Part shown: piece by piece, positions 23,196-32,399 of the stretch
Numbering within the stretch: position 1 is the first letter of the stretch
Layout: every line of letters begins with the position of its first letter
Origin: Isoetes taiwanensis
Taxonomy: Eukaryota; Streptophyta; Lycopodiopsida; Isoetales; Isoetaceae
Assembly (NCBI GenBank): GCA_021234155.1
Contig: JAJEKV010000022.1
Coordinates: forward strand, 1,734,728-1,798,727
DNA: 64,000 nt
Reading direction: 5' to 3'
Position numbers and translations under genes: made by a program
The notes under the pieces: generated by a model
What the model was told of the DNA's origin: nothing
Seen by the model: only the letters and a program-made list of their open reading frames with translations
Database searches by the model: none

Positions 23196-24841
23196 TGTGA
23201 CGTTCCAGGGGAATATACGCCTTAGATACGTATATTCTTGGACCCGTCACTATACAAGTCGACCTTTGGTAGCCTTGTATACCTTAGGAAGTGGCAAGGG
23301 GCACATATCTAAGTTAATTGTTTAACTTAGATAACCTTAGGATAAGGCCCATTTCCACATGGCCTTACCCTATTGGGCATACCGCCACACGGCCCCATCC
23401 TAGAGGTGCCACGTGGCATCCCATGTGGACCCTCACCTATATTGGCACTAACCCTAACCCTAGACCTCTTTTCCTGACTCTAGCACCTGAACACTCATCT
23501 ACGCACTCGAAACCCCGTTTCGAGCATCGTTCATCGTAGCATAGCCTGGCGCAGCAGCCCCCGAAGTGTGTGTATGATTATAGAGGGAGCACGACCTCGA
23601 CCCCGTCAAGGAGCAATGGAGACACCAGGGATGGGAGGAAGCGCTTCTGGAGCAGGTAGGTGGAGTAGAGTCATGGTAGTTCATCTGGAAGTTAGCACTC
23701 CAGATGGGTCTGTATGTTGTATCATGAGTAGAGCCATCCTAGAACCCTTGTTGAACATCTTGAACCCTAATCAAGGAACCCTAACTGTTAGTTAGATATG
23801 TATGATTAGGTTAAGATGTTCTTATTATTATTATCATGATATGATGTTATGAGATGTTGGTTGACCATGTTTGCTCCTCTTGTATTGGGAATAGGGGTAG
23901 AGACCTAGGGCCATATGTAGTATGCTCCTAGTGTAGATCCCTTAGTTCCTATTATATGCGGCCTGTGCATAGGAACCCACCGGGCTATGGAGGCTATGAT
24001 GTGACTCAGCACTACACAACGGGACTAGAGGCGATGCGGAGGGAGGATCCCTGCCGAGTGGGGGCTACGGGGGATCCCATAGTGGGCTAGGCTTATGGTC
24101 GGTCACTTCGTGTGGGCCGAGCATGGGTCCGACACCTCCTGGGCAATGGTGCCGCCCTGGCTCTCAAGAGTTGCAAGTGTCAGCTTGGCTCTTGTTTTGG
24201 GGGGTTCAGTCGGGTACGAATCGTGTGTCGCCACGATTCTCTAGCCGCCCGAGGAGTCTCTAGATCCTGGGAAGGGGAGATGCAACCCTTCCTGCCTCGA
24301 CGGACCAGGAAGATGCAACCTGGAGTAGTCCCGATGGGTGATGCCATGGGATTGCGTATCCGGAAGGCTAGAGTCATGCCAGAGCCTGATTGAGAACATC
24401 TGCAAAGTATGCACAGGAGGGGCGGATGGAGTGGTCAACCCTAGCCATTGTCTTATGCCAGCCCCGCCATTGTCATGATTTGGTCTGCTCTATCTTGAGG
24501 CCTATCCAGTCAGTCGACTTCCTTATGTGTCGGAGCCACGGGTAGGAGCTCTCATGTTTTATGGTATATGTTTATGTTCTTTGCACCTATGGATATGTGG
24601 ATGAGCTACCCTTTGAGGTAGTGTGATGTATAGCTATTGCTAGTTCTGACGATGTTTATGCTTCCGCTGTGATAGGAGCCCATAGGGGTAGGGCGCGCAA
24701 GACACCTTCATGTCCCCTTCCCGCGCTACGGTGATCCCAGAGTGCGGGATAGATGGAGGGCCCGTGCGGTCGGAGGACCGGATGGGGGATTTCCTACAGG
24801 GTGTACGGCTGGGAGCCGTATATTTAGTAGGGAGCGTCACA
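23196..24841 (+). mobile_element. Solo LTR of a Ty3/gypsy-type element
   Basis: 1646 bp beginning TGTGACGTTCC and ending GGAGCGTCACA, so the ends form an imperfect 11-bp inverted repeat of the TG...CA type. It is flanked by the perfect 5-bp duplication ATACT (23191-23195 and 24842-24846), as integrase makes. No coding sequence lies inside. A relative at 26330-27640 in opposite orientation has a polypurine tract on its inner side and chromodomain coding sequence beyond, which identifies the family. Both share, for example, the ATCTGCAAAGT-type and CACAGGAGGGGCGGATGG blocks (about 24398-24428). The solo form indicates LTR-LTR recombination. Confidence 0.8.
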
Positions 24842-24846
24842 ATACT

Positions 24847-25959
24847 TCAGCTAGCTCATAACTCTATATGGCTAATTGTTGTACCTCGAAACTTTTCGCA
24901 CTATATGGTTAGTTATTGTATGTCAGTTTTTGCACTTAGTAAGATAATCCATATATATTACAACCAAGTGGAAAAAATGTAGACCCTAGCAATTTTGCAA
25001 AATTCCAACTCTTTTCCCAACACCTTTCCTACAATTTTCCCAACCGCATCATAGGCCATACTACCATTGGAGGGCTTGTACTTTTTCTGGTACATTTCTC
25101 CAAAAACTTTCTTGCTTTCAAGAGCCCAGTAATTATTATTTGATACCCAAATTTGCAATCAGTTGCTATCAAATCGATCTCTTTTATTAGTGGATGTACT
25201 ATGAGGGGTCGTACAAAGTCGATTGTGGTAGTTTGTGATCAAAATTTTTGTATGAAGATTTTAGCAAGAAAGGAGGATGATTTTGTTATTAACTGGTTGC
25301 TTGCTATAGAATTCAAGAAGTGAAAGCTTGAAAGCCAAAGTTGCATTACAAGTCAAAGTCCACCCTAGTGGAGAAGGTCAAATAAAAAGTCAAGCTAAAT
25401 TTCATTTAAATCAAAAGAGTCAAGTTAAAGCTGTAGAAGTCAAGGTTGTGGAGGCGATGTCAAAGTTGCAGATGCGAAGTCATGTCATACACTAGAAGTC
25501 AAATTCAAAGTCATGCAATGAAGATTCTCATTAGGTTCTATAAAGGTTCCCTTAGATTCCCTTAAGTCTTCCCTATATTTTTTAGAATTCTCTTAAGATT
25601 GTCCTAGATTCATTAAGATCCTATAAAACTTCACCCTAGATGCCATAGGATTCCTTTAGATTGCTCTAGATTCCTAATATTCCCTCGAGATTTTATGAAG
25701 ATTCTACTGGATTGTCGATAAAAGGGCTAGGGAAAAGGGGCGAGGCTATGATTTACCATTATAAGAATGATATAAGTTCTTGGGTCCTTAAGATAAAATT
25801 TACATTTTAATCATTAGAAGATAAATAGATGGTATTTTAACGTCCGCGGGAAAGGCAAAAAGTAAGTTATTATAAGGACATACACTTTACCTTTTTAAAG
25901 GGCATTGAAGCCTTATTTGAAAGAAGGGTGACAGCAAGCAAGGGAAGCGGCCAGCATAG
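24847..25959. other. No gene; GTCAA-rich and AGATTCC-rich stretches
   Basis: At 25340-25510 the motif (A)AGTCAA(A/G) recurs about nine times at irregular spacing; its complement contains TTGAC, the core of plant W-boxes. At 25510-25710 variants of TAGATTCC(T/C) recur. A block like the start of the LINE terminal motif (TTTTAACGTCCGCGG) lies at 25841-25857. I see no coding region. Confidence 0.4.
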
Positions 25960-26220
25960 GTGGCAAAAAAGGGAAACATCGTGATAACCAATAAAAGCAG
26001 CAGAAGGGGCGACAATCAACAAGGCCAACCAATCTCGGCATGCATAAACCATGTTTCTCGACTTCTGAAGAATCCAGCCACCAATGACAACACTAGGATT
26101 CTTGTCACAACTGAATTTTCTTTCCAGGTCTTGAGAGAACTGGTGGCAATTCTTGAGATTGAAGGCTGTGTAGATGCAGCATTCGTGATTTTAGACAAAT
26201 ACCTTATCCAAAAGCCTTAA
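25960..26220 (+). CDS. Hypothetical 86-codon frame, possibly an exon remnant
   Basis: The frame starts MAKKGNIVITNKSSRRGDN and continues through ACINHVSRLLKN, TRILVTTEFSFQVLRELVAI and CVDAAFVILDKYLIQKP before its stop. Alternating hydrophobic residues in the second half give a folded-looking pattern. I do not recognise the family. It lies about 110 bases from the end of an LTR, in transposon-rich sequence, and has no visible partner exons. It may be an unexpressed fragment. Confidence 0.25.
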   Translation: MAKKGNIVITNKSSRRGDNQQGQPISACINHVSRLLKNPATNDNTRILVTTEFSFQVLRELVAILEIEGCVDAAFVILDKYLIQKP

Positions 26221-26329
26221 CCAGATGTCCTAACCAGTTGGTCGGAGGCTAGATTTGTGAAAGTCAACGGTGATCGGAAGCCATGAAGATAGCTTTGCCC
26301 TTCTACCTTTTCGGAGGTGAATCTGGTTG

Positions 26330-27640
26330 TGTGACACTCCCAGAATCTATACGATGCTCCCATCGTATAAACATGGAAAATTCCCCTCTCCTGTGGCAAC
26401 TACATCACCATGGGAAGGCCCTCCGTCTAACTCGAACCACTTGGGATGGCCAAGTGTCCGGGTGAGGAGCACGGAGGTGTCATTCGTCCCACTTCCTCTA
26501 TGGGAGTCCTATATAGCGGGAGCATACATACATATTAGCAATCATGCTCAAAATAATATACCACCACAAAGGGTGTCCCATCCATCGTCATCTGAATAGC
26601 AATACAAGCACAATATAACATAAACAATATTTTAAAATAAGGGCCCTACCCTGGGCTCAGACTCCATGGGGTTGACTGATGGTTAGGGCCTCAAGGTAAC
26701 AACAGATAGACATATAACATGGCATTGGCTGGCATAGAACAATGGCTAGGATAGTCCACTCCATCCGCCCCTCCTGTGCACACTTTGCAGATAGGCTGAA
26801 ACATGCAATGGCATGATTGTTGCCTTCCGGATATGCAATCCCATGGAATCACCCTATGAGACTACTCTGAGTTACATCTGCCCGGTCCAACGAGGCAGGT
26901 GAGGGAGGCATCCCCTCCCCGGGCATGAAGGATCCTTGGGTGTGCTAGACAACAAGTGCCACCTCAGTGACCCTCGCATCCGCACCGACTTACTCCTCTA
27001 ACCCTAAAGGCCGGCTCACTGCGCCTGTTTGGTGATCCAGGGAGTATCAGACCCATACCTGACCCACCCTCAGTGACCGACTATAGGCCTAGCACACTAT
27101 AGGAGTCCTGTAGCCAAGCTAGGCAAGACCCCACCCCCGTTTCACCATCATACCCGTTGTCTGATACTGAATCACAACATAACATCCACAGCCAGGTGGG
27201 CTCCAGACACACAGGAGAAACAGAAAGAGAGAACACAATCATAATCAAAGTATCCATCATCATCTTAATAACACATAAAAGAGAAACTAACCATTCCATT
27301 TAAGCAGAGAAGGGTTAGCTGAAGCACAAACTATCTAGGGACTAACTGCTCTCTTGGCTAGAGCCATTGTCACAGAAGGCTTCCATTCTTCAACTCTAGT
27401 GACAGTAGCTGGTAGCTCCTCCTTCCTCCAGGTGGCACTGCCTAATTGGTTGACTTTTTTCCAATAAGTAACCTAATTAGCTTAATTAGATTATTTACTC
27501 ACTAATATTTTAGCATAGCTAATAAAAACCCTTTTAGGTTAGCCCAAGTTATCCAATATCGACCCATAAGGGTCTAATTATGCTCTGGTGACATGTCATA
27601 GTATGTATACGTATACCATATAAATACATGGAACGCCACA
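26330..27640 (-). mobile_element. 3' LTR of a chromodomain Ty3/gypsy element
   Basis: Read on the minus strand it starts TGTGGCGTTCC at 27640 and ends GGGAGTGTCACA at 26330. It is related to the solo LTR at 23196-24841 and lies opposite to it. It follows a polypurine tract and Ty3 coding remnants, so it is the 3' LTR of the element whose internal part covers 27641-29030. The 5' LTR is absent. The two LTRs differ by several insertions (1311 against 1646 bp). Confidence 0.75.
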
Positions 27641-27656
27641 TTCTCCCCCTCTTGAA
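27641..27656 (-). other. Polypurine tract
   Basis: On the minus strand TTCAAGAGGGGGAGAA directly precedes the LTR start TGTGGCG. This is the expected primer site for plus-strand DNA synthesis in an LTR retrotransposon, and it fixes the LTR boundary and element orientation. Confidence 0.8.
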
Positions 27657-27884
27657 ATAATGTTGTCCTCAGCATTGGGGTTAGACTACTTAGAAAAAAA
27701 CAATTAAGTCATAAAAGATAACTTTATTTGCTAAAATAATAGGATTACATGAAGTTGTTCTAGGACCGAAGTCCCTTAACAGAAGACAAGAAATACCATA
27801 TTAACACTTTTATCTTCTCTTTGACACACACTTGACATGTATATATACATTGATGTATACTTGTACAGTTTGACAGCATTCTTA

Positions 27885-28035
27885 TTACTGCCACGGTTTT
27901 TCCCTCGAAAACCCTTCGGGGCGGGGGTTTTTTAACCCGGACAGTAATAAGTTTGCTGCGCTCCTTGTGGGTCCCATAGGCCGATTGGCCTCAGTGGACG
28001 ATAAAAAATCATTCTCATTCTCATTCTCATTCTCT
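27885..28035 (+). mobile_element. LINE 3' tail with (TTCTCA)n, inserted in the Ty3 remnant
   Basis: Contains ACGGTTTTTCCCTCGAAAAC, CGGGGTTTTTTAACCCGG-like sequence, GGGTCCCATAGGCCGATTGG and CCTCAGTGGACGATAAAAAA, ending in ATTCTC units. It is the same terminal family as 8622-8790 and 14213-14350 but with a different simple-repeat tail and the opposite orientation. It lies between the chromodomain and the 3' LTR of the minus-strand Ty3 element, so it arrived later. Confidence 0.65.
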
Positions 28036-28299
28036 TTCTTATATTTTAATGAAACTAGGTACAAATTTTATCATATCACATTCCAATCCCATAAACTTCG
28101 ACGTTCGTCGAATACAAATTTTATCACATTAATTTAGTGCATCAACTTCATGTATTATTTATACGTAACAAATTTGCTACATCTTTTAGATAGTATCACA
28201 ATGTAATTCACATCACATCTGCATTATTGCAAGTACTAGTCCTTCAAAACCTCATGTATTGTTTATACTTAAAAAGTTTGATACACCTTTTAGATAATT

Positions 28300-28482
28300 T
28301 TATCTCATGGCAGGATATAGATTGAAAAAGGTTTGGAAAATCCTTAGCATATTTTGCTTCAGCTCATATAATTCCATCCAGGTTGCATCTTCTATAGGAT
28401 AGTCCGCCCATTGTATAACAATTTCTTTGATTGTTCTATTACGCAGCTTTCGTTCCCGATACTGCAATATTTGGGATGGCAT
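28300..28482 (-). pseudogene. Chromodomain at the pol C-terminus (Ty3 chromovirus)
   Basis: The 60-codon frame reads MPSQILQYRERKLRNRTIKE, then VIQWADYPIEDATWMELYEL. The IxxRxRKLRN...W..YP.EDATW pattern is the chromodomain attached to integrase in plant chromoviruses, where it steers integration toward marked chromatin. It is in the same frame as the integrase fragment upstream (28510-29012), separated from it by one nonsense codon at 28510-28512 (minus strand). Confidence 0.8.
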
Positions 28483-28509
28483 TACTTCAAAGGTATTGTT
28501 CTCTTGGAT

Positions 28510-29012
28510 TTATTGCAATTCAAGAAGCAATTGATCTCCATCATGTAAAGAGGGTTTTAACAAGCTAACATGGAAAACATCATGAATCTTTACATGTGGT
28601 GGCAACTCTAATTGATATGCTAGGTTCCCCATTTTTTTAAGGATTTTGAAGGGACCAGCGTATCTTGGAGCAAGTTTACTACATTTTCCAATTCTGAGCT
28701 GACTTTTCTTTGGTTTCACACGGAGATATACAAAGTCTCCAACCTTGAATTCTCGATGTATTCTATGCTTGTCTGCAAATTGCTTTTGTCTATGTTGCAC
28801 TTCTGCTAGTCTGCTTCTTATAAGCTGCACCTTATCTGCATATTCTTCCAACATCTGTCTAGAAATTTCAGATTTAACCATGGGATCATACCAATTTATT
28901 GGAGCATAACAATCATGTCCATAAAGTGCTTCAAAAGGTGTCATCCCTATAGATTCCTGTTTAGAATTATTATAAGCAAACTCTGCTAAAGGTAATAAAC
29001 CTTCCCATTTCT
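28510..29012 (-). pseudogene. Integrase C-terminal part, Ty3 chromovirus
   Basis: Minus-strand coding sequence matching the end of the Ty3 integrase: WEGLLPLAEFAYNNSKQESI, GMTPFEALYGHDC, then a coiled region QKQFADKHR, and the GPY/F-like module FKVGDFVYLRVKPKK, LAPRYAGPFKILKKMG, IHDVFHVSLLKP. The catalytic DDE core lies upstream and is missing: the match stops at about 29015, where the 19-bp minisatellite begins. The frame stays open into the minisatellite, but that part is not integrase. Confidence 0.85.
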
Positions 29013-29030
29013 TTGGATTGTTGAAGGCAT

Positions 29031-29340
29031 TTTGGAGCCTAGGTGGCATGTTTGAGCCACCTTGGCATGTTGGAGCCCACGTGGCATGTTTGAGCCACCT
29101 TGGCATGTTTGAGCCGCCTTGGCTTGTTTGAGACTAGGTCGCATGTTGGAGCCTAGGTGGCATGTTGGAGCCCACGTGGCATGTCTGAGCCACCTTGGCA
29201 TGTTGGAGCCTAGGTGGCATGGTGGAGACCACGTGTCGTGTTTGCACCACCTTGGCATATTGGAGCCTAGGTGGCATGTTGGAGCCTGCATGGCATTTTG
29301 GAGCCTAGGTGGCATGTTTGAGCCTAGGTAGCATGTTGGA
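29031..29340. repeat. 19-bp minisatellite, about 16 units
   Basis: Unit consensus GTTGGAGCCTAGGTGGCAT, repeated head to tail with variants such as GTTTGAGCCACCTTGGCAT and GTTGGAGCCCACGTGGCAT. The variants alternate rather than drift evenly, so higher-order duplication occurred. Three units contain CACGTG, the plant G-box core. It lies exactly between the broken integrase and the CACTA terminus. As 19 is not a multiple of three, frames across it are artefacts. Confidence 0.9.
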
Positions 29341-29506
29341 CACTACAAGAGGATGGGGGATATAGTGTCAACCCTTGTGACAAGCCATAGGTGTAGTGAC
29401 AGTTTTGTGTCGACTGCTACTATCTTGACGCAAAGTGCTTGTGTTGTGTCAAATTTGTGTCTAGTGTCGTCCAAGGCAATGACATCCTTTTATCAACTTT
29501 TTATCG

Positions 29507-29780
29507 CAATTTAAGTGGGTTATTACAACCACTTTCAAACAATATTATAACTAAGATGTACCAACCTCTTCTTAAGACTTGTAACAAAATGGTATCCGAA
29601 ATTTTGTCTAATATTTCAATTGAATTGTGAGGAGCACGCGTCCAATTTAAGTGGGTTGTTGCAACAATTTTTAAACAATAGTATAACCAGATCGCAACAA
29701 CATTTTCTTAAGACTTATAACAGAATGCCATCAAACTTTGTATCTAGTATTTCAACAAAATTGTGTTGTTGTATATTCAT
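29507..29780. repeat. Tandem duplication of about 136 bp inside the CACTA end
   Basis: CAATTTAAGTGGGTT starts two diverged units at 29507 and 29643. Both continue with an AAACAATA(T/G)TATAAC block, TTCTTAAGACTT(G/A)TAACA and GTATTTCAA-like sequence. Subterminal repeats of this kind are typical of CACTA elements, where they bind the accessory protein. Confidence 0.65.
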
Positions 29781-30293
29781 ACATAAAATATAGTACTACA
29801 CCAAGGGATATTACTTGGTATCAAGAATGATTTGATACCTAAGAACTAGTTGAACAAAGGGCTATACTAAATGGTGAAGAGTAGTTAGGAGAAAAGACAG
29901 AGGAGCAAATGTATCACAAAGATAAGACTCATCAAATACGAGATATTTGTAATGTACATAATAGATAATCGAACTCCAAGAACTAGGGCTAATTGAATAA
30001 ATGAGTTCATGGAATTCAAAATGATGAAAAAAATGCCACTACAATCTAGATCGCTCTTGTAGGTTGCATCTCGACTAATGCTTGTCCCTATTCTCAACAG
30101 ATGGAATGAGAAAGTGATGCTTCCCTTGAAGGATGATCTCGAAGGATGAGCGTAGCAAGAAGAGGGGCCTCTAGCTTCTCAAAATCTACAAGGCATTTAG
30201 AGACAGTTCCAGAGATGACAAACTTGGAAAGAAAACACTCAATATCAAATAATCTAAACTATAATAATAATAGCAATAAGATTACAATGTTGA

Positions 30294-30614
30294 TTATTCA
30301 TATGTGAACACGTCAAGTTGTTCATTTAGATCATGCTCAATGTCATCTATCTCATCATCATCTAGATATAAACGAAGAGCCAAACCTCTAATTGCCTCAA
30401 AATGATCATGTGCATGTCCGACAATTTCTTCATCCTCAGTATAATCCTCATCATGATCACGAACATGGATTGGCGAATTAAATGGAGATCGGGGCACATA
30501 ATTCACTTCTTTATCAGCTTCCTCCCTCTGTGAAATTGACAATGGCAATTCTGAAGGACCATGCTCATCTGTATCATCCTTAGGCAAATCACCTTCGAGA
30601 TAATCTTCTCCCAA
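30294..30614 (-). pseudogene. Acidic C-terminal frame of CACTA coding region
   Basis: A 106-codon frame very rich in Asp and Glu: YLEGDLPKDDTDEHG, DHDEDYTEDEEIVGH, YLDDDEIDDIEHDLNEQ. Low-complexity acidic tails of this sort often close TNP2-type proteins after DUF4216. It lies just downstream (minus strand) of the DUF4216-like region with a stop and a GAG/CTC triplet run (about 30627-30645) between. Probably part of the same decayed gene. Confidence 0.4.
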
Positions 30615-30749
30615 ATATGCATCCTCCTCCTCCTCCTCCTCCTCCTATTATTATAATGTGTCATCAACACTACTGGCGATGTCTAGAACACCACCACCAT
30701 CAGCATCGTCATCAGCATCAGCTACAGATAAAGCAATTATACGTCGAGC

Positions 30750-31380
30750 TCTTGGTTGACAACGTATGACAATCCACCAATTTGTGTCATTAGGATTCTC
30801 ATGGATAAATATCTGCTCTCAGCGACTTGGAAACACGAAAGGTTCTTTCATTTCAGCCAATACCTTTGAAGAATCCTTACGGAAATCCGGATGGATGAGT
30901 CCTAACTGTTTTGCCACGACCTCTATATACAACTTTGAACCATCGTGCCTTCAAGACATTTACATGAAAGCTACGATAATCTAACTCAATAATGTCTGTC
31001 AGGATTCCCACATAATCCAGGTTACTCTCCAGAAGGTTATGATCCCTGTTACTAGATTGACTTTTTTGTTCAAATTCTGCGCTGATCCCTGAATCAAATG
31101 TAACCCTACACTTATCAACACTGTTGATGCGAAAATGCTGCCCATATGCCCACATTGAGGAATAATATCGTGCCTAGACCAAAATAACAATAATTATGAG
31201 TAACATAGCATAAAGAGAATGGAACTTATGATCAAAGATTTATAATTTTATACCTTCCTGCTACAACCAAGGGCAAGCTCGTAATCATCATCTGGAATAA
31301 CTTGGCCATGGTCTCTAGCTTCGTCCATACGCGCCAACAACCATGCATTATCCATAACATCTGGAATAGAGTGGCCTAGG
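30750..31380 (-). pseudogene. TNP2-type transposase C-terminus (DUF4216-like)
   Basis: Two minus-strand exons can be read: about 31380-31254 (VMDNAWLLARMDEARDHG) and from 31173 downward, joined by an 80-bp intron with GT at 31253-31252 and AG at 31175-31174. The second exon gives YYSSMWAYGQHFRIN, DYVGILTDIIELDYRSF, VLKARWFKV, and after a frame change EMKEPFVFPSR and NDTNWWIVIRCQPRAR. The order 'G.LTDIIEL.Y... lfk..Wf... pFvf.sq..qvfyv.... W.vv...kPR' is the DUF4216 signature found with CACTA transposases. It is frameshifted and lacks the catalytic part. Confidence 0.7.
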
Positions 31381-31382
31381 TT

Positions 31383-31860
31383 CTTTTATCGTCCGCGGAG
31401 GGGAATATACCAAAGGACGAGGCCCCTCAACCCCCAAAAAAAAAAAAAAGGAAATAGACCACAAAAGTGAGACAAGTCAACGGTTTGATATAATATTCCT
31501 GTTGGTAAACCTTTTGAAAAAAATACCGGGGAAGTACACACTCTTTTTGAAACCACCCATCGCAACTAGGATTACTCGAAGCCAAGGGACCTTTGTCAGC
31601 CAAGGCCCCCATTTTTTCACCACTCTATTAGGGTCAAAGGAGGGGCCCCTCCTCCCCCCCAAAAAAAAAAAAAAAAAGAAATAGACCACAAAAGTCAACA
31701 AGCTCAAAGGTTTGACATAATATTCTTATTGGCATATCCTTAAGATACAAGCTCCTTTTTAGCATCCTATCACCAAACCTGCTATTCCATTCCCAAAACG
31801 AGCCCACATATTGCTTCCTATTCAAGCCTCTGATAGCATCTAAATAGTCATAGAAATAAT
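31383..31860. repeat. Direct repeat of about 220 bp with A-runs, plus LINE-tail-like block
   Basis: At 31385-31400 TTTTATCGTCCGCGGAGG resembles the inverted LINE terminal motif. Two copies of a block follow: GAGG-CCCCTC, C-run, A15-A18, then GAAATAGACCACAAAAGT and a GGTTTGA(C/T)ATAATATTC(C/T)T segment, at about 31414 and 31636. The second copy runs into the minus-strand LINE remnant. The minus-strand frames in the two copies are related (Gly-Leu/Val-Phe-Phe-rich ends). Confidence 0.55.
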
Positions 31861-32399
31861 TATGGAATAATGAATCGAACCAGATGATACAAAGCGCCCA
31901 TGCCCAATAGATCCATTCATGGCTGTACCAATTGGTTATAGACTGTTTTTGAAAGATGAAAATGATATTTTTCCTTTTAGATTCCCATCTTAAAGTAGTG
32001 CTAGATAATCTGTTATATATGACTTGAACAGTTGACAAGATCATAAAGAGAACTTCCATTAATAGTAGTCTGATGTCACCAAAACTGTTTACAAGCACTT
32101 TTCAAAACCAGCCCTTGCTGGAAAGTGACCAACTTAGATAGCAAAATGAAAATGAGCTTCAACCCGATAATCAAAAGAGAAATTGCTTCACCACAAATCC
32201 GAGCCTTTGATTCTGATTCTGGCCTTAAAAATTCCAGCCATGGAAAGGGGAGCTTTCGAGACCACAAAACTAAAAGCCTTAAAGTAAAAGACTGTTGATT
32301 AAAGGAGATACTAACCTGAGCACTAAATAACTTAACTGATCTAATATCCAGCTTCAGATCTGCATGCCAACACCTCCTATCCATATCACTTCTTTCTAG

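Larger units (their letters stand above)
29341..31380 (-). mobile_element. CACTA (En/Spm) transposon remnant
   Basis: The left end reads CACTACAAGAGGATGGGG, like the common plant terminus CACTACAAGAAAA. Subterminal GTGTC/GACAC motifs follow within 130 bases. Internally the minus strand encodes the C-terminal DUF4216-like part of a TNP2-type transposase protein (30750-31380). No matching right terminus (...TTGTAGTG) was found; the element appears cut off near 31380 by other repeats. A 136-bp tandem duplication lies inside (29507-29780). Confidence 0.7.

Noticed and set aside
23196-24841. A DNA transposon with 11-bp terminal inverted repeats
   Set aside because: TG...CA ends, the 5-bp duplication and a relative attached to a polypurine tract and Ty3 coding sequence fit an LTR better.
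29119-29331. Repetitive protein frames (plus and minus) across the 19-bp minisatellite
   Set aside because: They arise from a tandem repeat that lacks stops in several frames. The 19-base period makes the peptide repeat every 57 bases; it does not indicate a gene.
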